Source: Corynebacterium glucuronolyticum
GTDB lineage: Bacteria > Actinomycetota > Actinomycetes > Mycobacteriales > Mycobacteriaceae
DNA: 58,238 nt
Assembly (NCBI GenBank): GCA_022772305.1
Contig: JALFAQ010000052.1
Span: 1-58,238, forward strand
Reading direction: 5' to 3'
The position numbers and the translations under genes were made by a program. Of the stretch, positions 36,968 to 46,370 are shown in pieces. How positions within the stretch are numbered: the stretch's first letter is position 1; every line of letters starts with the position of its first letter. Below the pieces are notes generated by a model that saw only the letters and a program-made list of their open reading frames with translations, did not search any database and was not told where the DNA came from.

Positions 36968-38041
36968 TTAGGCATGCTCAATCACCTTAGTAGCGGCATC
37001 GAGAAACCTCGAGTTTTCCTCGGCTGTACCAATAGTGACGCGGAGGAAGCCGTCGATGCCGTTGTCGCGGATGAGGACTCCCTCGTCGAGGAAGTCCTGC
37101 CAGCTGGCGCACGGGTGGGAGATCATGAGGAAGTTGGCGTCCGAGTCGATGACCCGGTAGCCCAGGCCTCGCAGGTCGTGGGTGAGCTGGTCGCGGTCTT
37201 TCTTCAGCTTGTCGACGCTCGCCAGCGTCTCCTCCGCGTGCCGTAGCGCCGCCCTCGCCGCTGCCTGTGTGAGGGTGGACAGGTGGTACGGCAGGCGCAC
37301 AAGCATGACCGCATCGATGAAGGCCGGGTGGGCCATGAAGTAGCCGAGCCGGCCGCCGGCGAAGTCGAAGGCTTTACTCATCGTGCGGCTGACGACGAGC
37401 GTATCCGGGAACTCCCCAATAAGAACCGCTGCAGATGGGGCATCGGAGAATTCTGCGTAGGCTTCGTCGACGATGACGATGCCAGGGGCGACTTCGACGA
37501 TGGCGCGGATGGTGTCTAGTGGGGTGGAATTGCCGGTGGGGTTATTGGGGGTGGTGACGAAGATGACATCCGGTTGGTGCTTCGCGATGGCAGCAAGAGC
37601 CGCGTCCTTGTCGATGTCGAAGTTGTCGTCGCGTGGCACGCCGATGAATTCGGTAAACGTCCCCTCGGCTAGCAGCGGGTGCATGGAGTAACTGGGGGTA
37701 AAACCCATGGCGCTGCGGCCAGGTCCACCAAAGACCAATAAGAGCTGTTGCAGCACCTCGTTGGAGCCGTTGGCGGCCCACACATTGTCCACGGTGACAT
37801 CGACACCGGTGGCTTTACTGGCGTAGGCGGCAAGGTCGGTGCGTAGGTCGACGGCATCGCGATCCGGGTAACGGTTGAGGGTGACGGCGAGGCGTGCGGC
37901 CTCCTCACCAATCTCGCGGGCAAGCTCGTCGCTCGGCGGGTAGGGGTTCTCATTGGTGTTGAGACGAACGGGGGTGTCCAGCTGCGGCGCACCGTACGGG
38001 CTCTTGCCCTTGAGATCCTCGCGGATGGGAAGCGAAATCAT
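36968..38041 (-). CDS. hisC: Histidinol-phosphate aminotransferase
   Basis: PLP enzyme transferring an amino group from glutamate to imidazole acetol phosphate. 357 residues. Motifs: [45 protein letters not shown] and the PLP lysine in [17 protein letters not shown]. The ATG overlaps the hisD stop by four bases. Confidence 0.96.
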   Translation of the reverse strand: MISLPIREDLKGKSPYGAPQLDTPVRLNTNENPYPPSDELAREIGEEAARLAVTLNRYPDRDAVDLRTDLAAYASKATGVDVTVDNVWAANGSNEVLQQLLLVFGGPGRSAMGFTPSYSMHPLLAEGTFTEFIGVPRDDNFDIDKDAALAAIAKHQPDVIFVTTPNNPTGNSTPLDTIRAIVEVAPGIVIVDEAYAEFSDAPSAAVLIGEFPDTLVVSRTMSKAFDFAGGRLGYFMAHPAFIDAVMLVRLPYHLSTLTQAAARAALRHAEETLASVDKLKKDRDQLTHDLRGLGYRVIDSDANFLMISHPCASWQDFLDEGVLIRDNGIDGFLRVTIGTAEENSRFLDAATKVIEHA

Positions 38042-39339
38042 TTGTTCCTCCTGGCTGCGATGGCCTCGCCATGGGCGGGGAGGCGTTCTTCTTGGGAGAG
38101 GCGGATGACGTCGTCGGCAATCTCTTCCAGAGCCGGACCGTCGTAGTCGATGATGTCGACGTGCTTGAGGAAGGTGAGCGTCGACAAGCCAGAGCTGTAG
38201 CGAGCAGACCCGGACGTGGGCAGGACGTGGTTGGAGCCTGCGGCGTAGTCGCCCAAGGGAACGGGGGCGTGCGGGCCGACGAAGATGGCACCGGCGTTGA
38301 CGATGCGGGAGGCGACGGCAGACGGATCGTGGGTGTGAACCTCGAGGTGCTCGGCGGCATACGCGTTGGCGACGGCGATCGACTGCTCGAGCCCGGAGGT
38401 GAGCACGATGGCGGACTGGTCGCCGGTGAGCGCCTGGGCGACGCGGTCGGAGTTGAGGGTGACCGTGTACAGCTCGCTAATCTTCGCATCGACGGCCTCG
38501 GCAAGCTCGGCGGAATCAGTGATGAGGACCGACGAAGCGAGAACATCGTGCTCCGCTTGGGAGATGAGGTCGTAGGCCACCTGGGTGGGGTCGGCGGTGG
38601 AATCGGCGAGGATCGCGATCTCGGTGGGGCCGGCCTCCGCGTCGATGCCGACGACGGTGCGCACGAGGCGTTTGGCGGCAGTGACGAAGATGTTGCCGGG
38701 GCCGGTGATCATGTCAACCGGCTCGAAATCCTCGTCGCCGTAGGCCAGAAGGCCGATGGCCTGGGCACCACCGACGGCCCACACCTCATCGACACCGAGC
38801 AGCGCGCACACGGCGAGGACGGTGGGGTGCGGGTAGCCACCGTTATCCTTCTGCGGCGGCGAGGCGACGACGAGGGTGTCGACGCCCGCAGCCTGCGCGG
38901 GCACAACGTTCATGATGACGGAAGACGGGTAGACGGCGTTGCCGCCAGGCACGTAGAGGCCGACGCGGGAAATGGGGATGAACTTCTGCGTGACGGTGGC
39001 TCCGGGGGCGAGGTTCACCTCGACATCGGCGGGTTTTTGTGCCTCGTGTACCGCCCGCACGCGGGAAATGGCGGTGGTCAGCGCCTTCTTCAGGTCCGGG
39101 TCGAGCGCGTCTGCCGCCTCCTGGCACAGCGCATTGGGGACGCGGAGGTGGGGCGGGCGGATCCTGTCGAACTTCTCACTGTATTCGAGGGCTGCGGCTG
39201 CGCCCTCTGTTTTGAGCTTGTCGACGATGGGTCGCACTGTGTCCAGCATTGCGTCCACGGACTGGTGGCCACGTGGCACGATCCGTCGCAACTCACGGTC
39301 GGAGTAGGTGCGTGTAGAAATGTCGATCGTTCGCAACAT
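38038..39339 (-). CDS. hisD: Histidinol dehydrogenase
   Basis: Two-step NAD-dependent oxidation of histidinol to histidine. 433 residues. The Zn enzyme signature runs through [16 protein letters not shown] and [10 protein letters not shown], with the later ligand region [13 protein letters not shown]. First gene of the his operon: a perfect AAGGAG lies five bases before ATG 39339, and a strong TATACT box is ~28 bases upstream. Confidence 0.97.
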   Translation of the reverse strand: MLRTIDISTRTYSDRELRRIVPRGHQSVDAMLDTVRPIVDKLKTEGAAAALEYSEKFDRIRPPHLRVPNALCQEAADALDPDLKKALTTAISRVRAVHEAQKPADVEVNLAPGATVTQKFIPISRVGLYVPGGNAVYPSSVIMNVVPAQAAGVDTLVVASPPQKDNGGYPHPTVLAVCALLGVDEVWAVGGAQAIGLLAYGDEDFEPVDMITGPGNIFVTAAKRLVRTVVGIDAEAGPTEIAILADSTADPTQVAYDLISQAEHDVLASSVLITDSAELAEAVDAKISELYTVTLNSDRVAQALTGDQSAIVLTSGLEQSIAVANAYAAEHLEVHTHDPSAVASRIVNAGAIFVGPHAPVPLGDYAAGSNHVLPTSGSARYSSGLSTLTFLKHVDIIDYDGPALEEIADDVIRLSQEERLPAHGEAIAARRNK

Positions 39340-39366
39340 GGCGACTCCTTAGCACAGGTGGGATGC

Positions 39367-39372
39367 AGTATA
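39367..39372 (-). promoter_or_regulatory. -10 box of the his operon
   Basis: TATACT on the minus strand, followed about 20 bases later by AAGGAG and the hisD ATG. A candidate -35 (GTCAAA) lies 17 bases upstream. No attenuator-like His-rich leader peptide was seen. Confidence 0.6.
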
Positions 39373-39429
39373 ACCTTCCATTATCCCCATTTGACCACGT
39401 CACGGCAATGTTTCTTGTATATAAGACTT

Positions 39430-39942
39430 TTATTCGGCGTTGGACGTAGTTGTGTAGACACCATATAGCCACGTCGCTGCAGCAGCCAGGGGAGCCCACA
39501 AAAAGGCCGCCCCCACCTCCACAGAGCTTCGTACCGTCACCAGCACGCCCTCCGGCCCCATGAGGGCGTCACGGTCGATGAGCATGTACGCCACGGAATG
39601 CCCCGCCGCCAGCACTGTGAGCGCGGCGACGAGCGCGAGCACGACAGCAACGAGCTGCCCGGTGATTGCCTTGCTCACACGAGAGCAGGCAGCACCGATG
39701 ACAACCCCGCCAAGCACAACGATGACGAGGTAGACGATGTACAGGGGAAAATCATGTGCCCCGTAATCTGCCGGTGGCATGAAGGAGCCCTCCCCCAGTG
39801 TTTCCACCTCGGCGCGGGGTGAGAAAAAACCCCACGCAGCGCCAACCACACCCGAAAGGAGGAGGGTTACAGCGGTGATACCGGACAGGTCGCCGACAAT
39901 TCTGCGTGGGGTTTTCGTTGTGGCCGTGCTCAATGCAGTCAT
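39430..39942 (-). CDS. Four-helix membrane protein of unknown function
   Basis: 170-residue integral membrane protein. Hydrophobic segments lie near residues 20-42, 66-88, 92-115 and 140-165, with an outward polar loop (RAEVETLGEGSFMPPADYG) after the first helix. The pattern resembles small actinobacterial membrane families such as DUF2567, but I am not certain. It follows the lipoprotein gene by 18 bases and lies 90 bases before hisD. Confidence 0.65.
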   Translation of the reverse strand: MTALSTATTKTPRRIVGDLSGITAVTLLLSGVVGAAWGFFSPRAEVETLGEGSFMPPADYGAHDFPLYIVYLVIVVLGGVVIGAACSRVSKAITGQLVAVVLALVAALTVLAAGHSVAYMLIDRDALMGPEGVLVTVRSSVEVGAAFLWAPLAAAATWLYGVYTTTSNAE

Positions 39943-39960
39943 GGCCTACAAGTGTAGCTT

Positions 39961-40617
39961 CTAGTTACACATCTTCCAGCGGCCGTCCTCGCGAAGGAAC
40001 TTCATGGTGCCGGACTGAGTCTGGCCCTGCGAGGTCGTGGTCACCCATGCGGATGCCTCGTTGCCGTTGACGGTGATCTCTTCGATGGCATCGATGGTGG
40101 AGCGAGTCTCCTGGTACTGCGGGATCTGCTCGAGCGGGATCTCCGGTACCTGAGACAGATCGACGGCACCCTGACCACCGGCCTGCTCAATAACGCGCTG
40201 GCACGTGTTGTCCAGGAAGTTGCCCATGAAGGCGCGCAGCGACGGTGCCCACGTGACGGACTGGACAAGGTCAGCGATAGCCTGGGCGTCCTCTGCGCTG
40301 GCGGGCTCGCCTTCGACGGGAGCAAGGACCTCGGGTGCCGGCACCTGCGGCAGCGGAGCCATCTCAGGCTCGGCCGGCTGCTCTTCGACGAGCGTTTCCG
40401 GGGCCTCGTGAGAGGTGGTCGGAGACGGCGCGGCGGAGGTCGAAGTCTCCTCCTCCGGCGTGGCGGTCACCTGCGTCGTGCGGGTGTTCACGTTGGTCTC
40501 CGTCACCGGTTCTGCAGCCTGCTTATTATTGTCCTTGCTGCACGCGGCGGCGCTAAGAGCAACGGTAGACGCCATTGCCAAGGCGATAAACTTCTTCGAA
40601 CCTGCACTCATTTTCAC
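39961..40617 (-). CDS. Secreted lipoprotein of unknown function
   Basis: 218 residues. The signal peptide MKMSAGSKKFIALAMASTVAL ends in lipobox LSAAAC, to be lipidated by Lgt. A long Thr/Ser/Glu/Pro-rich spacer (~residues 30-100) precedes a C-terminal domain containing NTCQRVIEQAGG and GTMKFLREDGRWKMCN, an NTF2-like ending with two Cys that may form a disulfide. GTG 40617 follows AAGGAG by 11 bases. Function unknown. Confidence 0.8.
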   Translation of the reverse strand: MKMSAGSKKFIALAMASTVALSAAACSKDNNKQAAEPVTETNVNTRTTQVTATPEEETSTSAAPSPTTSHEAPETLVEEQPAEPEMAPLPQVPAPEVLAPVEGEPASAEDAQAIADLVQSVTWAPSLRAFMGNFLDNTCQRVIEQAGGQGAVDLSQVPEIPLEQIPQYQETRSTIDAIEEITVNGNEASAWVTTTSQGQTQSGTMKFLREDGRWKMCN

Positions 40618-41145
40618 GATGGTCTTCGTCTCCTTATTAATTCATGGTCGTTTCACCGTGCTGCACCAAGATACACCGTCCACCCGCTCCTTCGCAGGCA
40701 ATCGGGATTCCCGGTTGCAACAAAGCCAGCGAGTAAAGACAGGGGCAATCTCCGGTTAGGCACGGTAGCAGACTTTCCAATCTTTCACTTACACTATCAC
40801 CGCACAGTTTCTATCGTTACAGATGCAGCACCATTTTCCGGCCATTGTGCGCCCATTGTGTGCGTTTTCCTCACCTACCGGCAGCCAATCCAAAGTCTCC
40901 CCGGAACGTGCCACGCCTTCTCCATCGTTTTCCCAGCCAGTACTCAAAGCCGGGGGCACCTCCTCGGTGTCTCGGGTGACCACGGTAGAGGTGGGCGTCG
41001 ACAAGCAAAATACGACAGGAGGAAACCACCGGAAGCGGACAGACACCCCTGAAAGGAAAGTATTTTCGCAGTAAAACAACCTGGGGATTGACCCCTTACG
41101 CGACCTTATCCCCTGACGCATTAGTATCCACTACAATTGCCTACC
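40618..41145. other. 528-base gap between the lipoprotein and TetR genes
   Basis: Divergent upstream region. It holds the lipoprotein's AAGGAG site near 40628, a copy of CGTCGACAAGC (40996-41006) and a TACAAT box for the TetR gene (41132-41137). A short plus-strand open frame near 40823-41074 is Ser/Thr-rich with no recognisable fold and I do not call it. No RNA gene recognised. Confidence 0.5.
41132..41137 (+). promoter_or_regulatory. -10 box of the TetR gene
   Basis: TACAAT eight bases before GTG 41146. It overlaps an in-frame TTG at 41137, so the later GTG is the better start. Confidence 0.45.
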
Positions 41146-41721
41146 GTGCACTTGGACAGAGATAAAATTATTGCAGCAGGACTTGAAATCCTGGACACGT
41201 ACGGTCTCGCGGATATGACGATTCGCCGGATTGCGGGCAAGCTTAACTCTGCGCCGGGTTCCATCTACTGGCACGTAAAAAATAAGCAGGAGCTTATCGC
41301 CCTTATCGGCCATGCCATCATCGACCAGATGGACACGGACCAGGACACCACCGCAGACATGCTCCGCGAACTGCGTCGAGCGATGCTGGAGTTCCGCGAC
41401 GGATGTGAAGTGGTGGCCGCAGCCAACAACTCCGGACTCGTTCGCGACGACCTCATCCGACTCATCCGGATGCCGGACGAGGATCTCTCGGAAACAGCCG
41501 CCTCTACCCTGCTCAGTTTTACCCTCGGCCACGTGCAGTACGAGCAGTTCCAGCGCCAGCTCCTCGCCCTCGACGCGGCAGCCACCAAGGCCAGCAACGA
41601 CAAGAGCGCCAAGCGCGTCGCTGCGAAAATCGCCGACCTCCAAGAAGAGGAAGCCGACGAGGGCAACCGACTCTTCGAGGACGGCCTCACGGCGATCCTC
41701 CGCGGGATTTCCACCGAATAG
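41146..41721 (+). CDS. TetR family transcriptional regulator
   Basis: 191-residue repressor-type regulator. The N-terminal helix-turn-helix reads DRDKIIAAGLEILDTYGLADMTIRRIA followed by NSAPGSIYWHVKNKQEL (typical TetR recognition helix). The ligand-binding domain is all helical and ends with a charged stretch. Targets unknown. A TetR gene is found before glgX in C. glutamicum as well (from memory), but the next gene, glgX, is 526 bases away with its own start. Confidence 0.85.
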   Translation: MHLDRDKIIAAGLEILDTYGLADMTIRRIAGKLNSAPGSIYWHVKNKQELIALIGHAIIDQMDTDQDTTADMLRELRRAMLEFRDGCEVVAAANNSGLVRDDLIRLIRMPDEDLSETAASTLLSFTLGHVQYEQFQRQLLALDAAATKASNDKSAKRVAAKIADLQEEEADEGNRLFEDGLTAILRGISTE

Positions 41722-42247
41722 GACTGCATAGTACCCAGCGTGGCGCACCCATGCGGCACCGTCGCACCGGTCGAAAACTCGGCCGGATTGCCCTGGGTGC
41801 GTCGAGCCCTCCACGTTCGACACAAGCGCACCACCCTCGCCATCAAAATAACTGTTGACCACCTACTACTTTCCCCTAAGAAAGTACCTCGGTACTGGGA
41901 GTTGTAGACCGGAAAAAGTCGGCACACCCTCCCACTGTGGCCATTCACACACTTGCGCCCCGATACGTTATTCCCCACGTCTGACACGAGTTCAAATCTG
42001 GGAGCCCTGTTCGCCCCGGAGCAGCCAACTCAGGCAGGTGTGGTATTGTTCAACACATATCACTACCTGGCTTTTTTGTTAAACGAAAAGGAATTCCAAT
42101 CCACACATCTGCCACCTGCCACACACCCAGCTAACATACAGCTCGTTCCTGGTTTTCCAGGTATTGCTAACTATCGAACGATGGCCCACGTGCCTCGTGG
42201 CGCGCTCAACTCACAGTTGGGAAAAATTGACGATAAACTGGCCCATT
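41722..42247 (+). other. 526-base upstream region of glgX
   Basis: No gene called. It contains CGCACCCA...TGGGTGCG inverted arms just after the TetR stop, a TTGACC hexamer at 41855-41860, the palindrome AGTACCTCGGTACT near 41885, the palindrome CCTGGTTTTCCAGG at 42148-42161, and a TAAACT -10 box at 42234-42239 eight bases before the glgX ATG. The length and palindromes suggest control of glgX, but no operator was identified. Confidence 0.4.
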
Positions 42248-44452
42248 ATGAGTGAAGTTAATCAGCCTTCTATGGAAATCTGGCCCGGCCAGGCGTACCC
42301 TCTCGGTTCGACCTATGACGGCGCAGGCACCAATTTCGCGCTATTTAGCGATATTGCAGACAAAGTAGAACTGTGCTTGCTCGACAGCGACAACACAGAA
42401 ACCCGAATCGAACTGACCGAGGTGGATGCCAACATCTGGCACGCCTACCTCCCCGGCATCCAGCCCGGCCAGCGGTACGGCTACCGTGTCCACGGCCCGT
42501 ACGATCCCGCCAACGGCCACCGCTGCGACCCCAACAAGCTGCTGGTGGATCCCTACTCCCGCGCCTTTGACGGCGAGTACGACGGCGATGCGTCGCTGTT
42601 CTCCTATGACATCAACGATCCGGACAACCCCGAGGGACGCAACACGGAGGATTCCCTCGGCCACACGATGAAGTCCGTCGTGGTCAACCCCTTCTTCGAC
42701 TGGGGTGACGACAAGGCTCCAAAGATTCCCTACAGCGAATCGGTTATCTACGAAGGCCACGTCAAGGGCCTGACCATGACGCACCCGGACATCCCCGAAA
42801 ACATTCGTGGTACGTACGCAGGTCTCGCCCACCCGGCGATCATCGAGTACCTCCAAGACCTCGGCATCACTGCCCTCGAGCTCATGCCCATTCACCAGTT
42901 CTTCCAGGACGACCGCCTGCGCGAGCTGGGGCTGCGCAACTACTGGGGCTACAACACCCTCGGCTTCTTCGCCCCGCAGCAGGACTACTCGGCATCGACC
43001 AAGCCCGGCGATGCCGTGAGCGAGTTTAAGGGAATGGTCCGCGCCTACCACGAGGCCGGCATCGAGATCATCCTCGACGTGGTGTACAACCACACCGCTG
43101 AGGGCAACCATATGGGACCGACCATTGCCTTCAGGGGCATCGACAACGCCGCCTACTACCGCCTTGTCGACGGCGACCCGCAGCACTACATGGACTACAC
43201 CGGCACGGGTAACTCCCTCAACGTGCGCCACCCCCACTCACTGCAGCTCATCATGGATAGCCTACGCTACTGGGTGACGGAGATGCACGTCGACGGCTTC
43301 CGCTTTGATCTTGCTTCCACCCTCGCCCGCGAACTACACGATGTGGACCGCCTGTCCAGCTTCTTCGACCTCGTCCAGCAGGATCCGGTCGTCTCCCGCG
43401 TCAAGCTCATCGCCGAGCCCTGGGACGTGGGCGAAGGTGGCTACCAGGTCGGTAACTTCCCGCCCCTGTGGACGGAATGGAACGGTAAGTACCGCGACAC
43501 TGTGCGCGACTTCTGGCGCGGTGAGCCCGCTACCCTCGGCGAATTTGCCTCCCGCCTCACCGGTTCCTCGGACCTGTACTCCAATAACAACCGCCGCCCC
43601 ACGGCATCCATCAACTTCGTCACCGCCCACGACGGTTTCACCCTCAATGACTTGGTCTCCTACAACGAGAAGCACAATGAGGCCAACGGCGAGGACGGCC
43701 GCGACGGCGAAAGCCACAACCGCAGCTGGAACTGTGGCGTGGAAGGCCCAACGGATGACCCGGAAATCCTTGCTCTGCGTGCGCAGCAACGCCGCAACTT
43801 CCTCACCACCCTGCTGGTGAGCCAGGGCACCCCGATGATCAGCCACGGTGACGAGCTGGGTCGCACACAGTTCGGTAACAACAACGTGTACTGCCAGGAC
43901 AACGAAATTTCCTGGCTTGACTGGTCCAAGTACGAGGACAACCAGGACCTGTTCCAGTTCACCAAACGTCTCATCCAGCTGCGCAAGGACCACCCGGTTC
44001 TTCGCCGTCGCCAGTTCTTCGCCGGCGGCCCGCTGGGCGATGAGTCCGCACACCGCGATATTGCATGGTTGGCAACCGACGGCAAGCTCATGGATCAGGC
44101 GGACTGGGACTTCTACTTCGGCAAGGCCCTCATGGTGTTCCTCAACGGCCAGGAAATTGCTGAGCCCGATGCCCGCGGCAACAAGGTCGAGGACGATTCC
44201 TTCCTTCTGTGCTTCAACGCGGCCCACACCGATGTGGAGTTCACCATGCCTGTCGGCACCTATGGTGCCAGCTGGCGAGTGCTCATCGATACGACGGAGC
44301 CCACCGGCAACGGCGAAAGTGGTGTCATCCTCACCGCTGGTGAGAAGGTCATGATCCCGGCCCGTTCCACCATCGTCGCCGTGCAAAACGAGCCCCCTGT
44401 GTCCGGCGCCCCCAAGGGTGGCGGACTCGTCAAGGGCTACGAGGAGAAGTAA
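42248..44452 (+). CDS. glgX: Glycogen debranching enzyme GlgX
   Basis: Isoamylase-type GH13 enzyme hydrolysing alpha-1,6 branches of phosphorylase-trimmed glycogen. 734 residues with an N-terminal CBM48-like domain (PLGSTYDGAGTNFALFS). The (beta/alpha)8 barrel has conserved regions DVVYNHT (~278), GFRFDLAST (nucleophile Asp, ~350), LIAEPWDVG (acid Glu, ~388) and TAHDGFTLNDL (~460). ATG 42248 is preferred over the frame opening at 42164 because it starts the conserved MSEVNQPSMEIWPG sequence. It would supply linear maltodextrins to the treY/treZ pathway downstream. A strong terminator follows. Confidence 0.95.
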   Translation: MSEVNQPSMEIWPGQAYPLGSTYDGAGTNFALFSDIADKVELCLLDSDNTETRIELTEVDANIWHAYLPGIQPGQRYGYRVHGPYDPANGHRCDPNKLLVDPYSRAFDGEYDGDASLFSYDINDPDNPEGRNTEDSLGHTMKSVVVNPFFDWGDDKAPKIPYSESVIYEGHVKGLTMTHPDIPENIRGTYAGLAHPAIIEYLQDLGITALELMPIHQFFQDDRLRELGLRNYWGYNTLGFFAPQQDYSASTKPGDAVSEFKGMVRAYHEAGIEIILDVVYNHTAEGNHMGPTIAFRGIDNAAYYRLVDGDPQHYMDYTGTGNSLNVRHPHSLQLIMDSLRYWVTEMHVDGFRFDLASTLARELHDVDRLSSFFDLVQQDPVVSRVKLIAEPWDVGEGGYQVGNFPPLWTEWNGKYRDTVRDFWRGEPATLGEFASRLTGSSDLYSNNNRRPTASINFVTAHDGFTLNDLVSYNEKHNEANGEDGRDGESHNRSWNCGVEGPTDDPEILALRAQQRRNFLTTLLVSQGTPMISHGDELGRTQFGNNNVYCQDNEISWLDWSKYEDNQDLFQFTKRLIQLRKDHPVLRRRQFFAGGPLGDESAHRDIAWLATDGKLMDQADWDFYFGKALMVFLNGQEIAEPDARGNKVEDDSFLLCFNAAHTDVEFTMPVGTYGASWRVLIDTTEPTGNGESGVILTAGEKVMIPARSTIVAVQNEPPVSGAPKGGGLVKGYEEK

Positions 44453-44715
44453 CTCCCACTTCCCCGCACGCCAGCAGCGCCCGCGCGACCACGCGTCGCC
44501 GGCGCTGCTTCTTTTTGCTTGTAGGGCAATCGCGTCCAGGACCACATCCCAGGGAACAGCAATCCCAGCCAGATCCAAGCCCCGGCCACCAGTTCTACGG
44601 CGATCCGTGGGACCGGGTTAAACCGGCAGTGTCCGCACACCTCCAGCTCCACCCTGTTGCCAGGTGTTACTCCACAGCGATGCCGACAAGACCTACAGAT
44701 GTATCTGCGCAGCAC
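44437..44715 (-). CDS. Questionable small Cys-rich membrane protein
   Basis: Open frame convergent with glgX. The first half reads like a zinc ribbon (CRSCRHRC, then VCGHCRFNPVPR), followed by a Trp-rich hydrophobic helix (AGAWIWLGLLFPGMWSW). The last ~25 residues are read from the glgX terminator complement and look like noise. It overlaps the glgX 3' end by 16 bases. No clear ribosome binding site. It could be a degraded or real small gene; I keep it only as a candidate. Confidence 0.25.
   Translation of the reverse strand: MLRRYICRSCRHRCGVTPGNRVELEVCGHCRFNPVPRIAVELVAGAWIWLGLLFPGMWSWTRLPYKQKEAAPATRGRAGAAGVRGSGSYFSS
44473..44516 (+). terminator. Intrinsic terminator of glgX
   Basis: Arms AGCAGCGCC and GGCGCTGCT around a 19-base loop, followed by TCTTTTT, 20 bases after the stop. 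Confidence 0.75.
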
Positions 44716-44856
44716 TCACCTGTGCCACCAGGCTCCGCGGGCCTGCAACCGAGCACGTATTCGAAGCTTCCGGACTGTGTGTGAGAGCGAACGGTAAAGT
44801 AGGCATAGACGGCGCGTCGAGTGCGCGGACAACGGCAACAGAAGGGGAAAATAACA

Positions 44857-46209
44857 GTGCTCACAGCACACGGAGCCACGGTGGCGATAGCGGATGACAC
44901 GATCAACATCTACTACTCTCCCCTCCTCTCTAGCCTGCAGGCCGGCGACGCTTCCATTCCCGCCACCGACATCACCGACGTGGATACTAAAGAGCCCACC
45001 GCCTTTGCGCTCGGGGAAGTAACCCTCACCCTCAAGAAGGGTGACCCGGTCACCATCCGGTTCCACCGCTCCCAAACCGCTGCAATGAAGCAGGTGGTGA
45101 CAGACATCGACCGCGTGCGTGCGGGGGAAAAGCCGGTGGGCGACGGGACCGCTATCCCCGGACTGAACTTTGTCGCCATCGACGTGGAGACCGCTAACGA
45201 TGATTGGGGGTCCATTATCGAAATCGGTGTCACCAAGGTCCTCGACGGGCTGGTTAAGGACCAGGCCACGTGGCGCTGCACCCCTCCCCCGGGAATGGAA
45301 ACATTCCTCGCTGCAAACATTGCTATTCACGGCATTCACCCCGAAGATGTCGAAGGAGAGCCCAGCTTCGCTGAGCGCTACGAGCTAGTGAAGGAGTTCA
45401 CTGGTGAGCTGCCCATGGTGTCGCACAATGCGCAGTTCGACTTCACGGCTCTCGCCCGGGCATGCCAGGCCTCGCAGTGCGAGGCAGCACCCAACGAGTT
45501 CGGCTGCAGCCTCACCCTGTCGCGCGCGCGCCAGCTGGGGTTCGCCACCAATCGCCTCCCGGATGTGTGCCAGGGTCTGGGCATCACCCTCGAGCACCAC
45601 CACTGTGCCGCCGACGATGCAGAAGCCTGCGCCCGCATCATCACCTCGTTCGCAGGCATTGATGGTTTTACGGGGTCGTTTCCTGAGTTCATCGCTTCCG
45701 CTGGCTTCACCATGGGCAAGATCGGGCACGAGGGCCGGATCCGGTCCGTGCAGAAGATCCGCCACGACAGAAACGATGATGCCACTGCACAGCTGGAGGC
45801 TGTTGGAAACGGGCGCTACAAGAGAGGGAAGTCGCATCGCTCCGGCGACGGTGCCCCCTGGTCGTCAGTGTCTACCCCGGAGAAAATTCCGGAGCCGAAC
45901 AAAGAGGCTAATCCTGACGGTCTCCTCTACGGCCAAAACGTCACGCTGACCGGTGATTTCGAGCCTTTGGATAAGGGCACTTTGTGGAACAAGATCGCTG
46001 AGCAGGGCGCAACCATCGGCAAGAACGTGACCAAGAAGACGACCATTTGCGCGGTGGGTGCGTGGACTAAGAAGACCTCGAAGCAAAAGCGCGCCGAGGA
46101 ACTCCAGGAAAAGGGCCAGGACATCGCCATTTGGTCGAAAGACAAGCTGTTTACGGTCCTGGGGATTAACGAAGAGCAGATAGCTAAAGAAAACGAACCG
46201 CCGTTTTAG
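44857..46209 (+). CDS. DnaQ-like 3'-5' exonuclease with C-terminal BRCT domain
   Basis: 450-residue protein. An N-terminal ~95-residue beta-rich domain precedes a DEDDh exonuclease with ExoI FVAIDVETANDDWGSIIEIG (~107), ExoII SHNAQFDFTAL (~190) and ExoIII HHCAADDAEACARI (~248). A basic linker follows, then a BRCT domain (YGQNVTLTGDF, GKNVTKKTTICAVG). It probably proofreads or trims DNA ends; BRCT may recruit repair partners. GTG 44857 has AGAAGGGGA eight bases upstream, better than the GTG at 44821. It lies between glgX and treY without obvious metabolic link. Confidence 0.88.
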   Translation: MLTAHGATVAIADDTINIYYSPLLSSLQAGDASIPATDITDVDTKEPTAFALGEVTLTLKKGDPVTIRFHRSQTAAMKQVVTDIDRVRAGEKPVGDGTAIPGLNFVAIDVETANDDWGSIIEIGVTKVLDGLVKDQATWRCTPPPGMETFLAANIAIHGIHPEDVEGEPSFAERYELVKEFTGELPMVSHNAQFDFTALARACQASQCEAAPNEFGCSLTLSRARQLGFATNRLPDVCQGLGITLEHHHCAADDAEACARIITSFAGIDGFTGSFPEFIASAGFTMGKIGHEGRIRSVQKIRHDRNDDATAQLEAVGNGRYKRGKSHRSGDGAPWSSVSTPEKIPEPNKEANPDGLLYGQNVTLTGDFEPLDKGTLWNKIAEQGATIGKNVTKKTTICAVGAWTKKTSKQKRAEELQEKGQDIAIWSKDKLFTVLGINEEQIAKENEPPF

Positions 46210-46288
46210 GGAACCAAGCGGGCTCGTTACTGCGTCTAAGGGGTAGGAGCAACAATGATGCACCAGGCCCCGACGCATCGCTGCTCCC

Positions 46289-46329
46289 GTGGCCTGCACC
46301 TATTCTCTTGCACGCCGGGTGCAGGCCAC
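46289..46329 (+). terminator. Hairpin downstream of the exonuclease gene
   Basis: Perfect 12-bp arms GTGGCCTGCACC/GGTGCAGGCCAC with a 17-base loop, 80 bases after the stop. No T tract, so termination is only probable. Confidence 0.45.
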
Positions 46330-46370
46330 ATGTCAGCCAACCGAGTACGGGGCGGAAATGAGCAACACCC

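Noticed and set aside
40823..41074. Plus-strand open frame upstream of the TetR gene
   Set aside because: Ser/Thr/Lys-rich with no fold or ribosome binding site at a start codon; likely chance.
41131..41862. 243-residue minus-strand open frame over the TetR gene
   Set aside because: Lies antisense to the TetR gene, which has a clear helix-turn-helix; no family resemblance.
41953..42255. 100-residue plus-strand frame before glgX
   Set aside because: Overlaps the glgX start in another frame, lacks a ribosome binding site and resembles no family; treated as upstream region.
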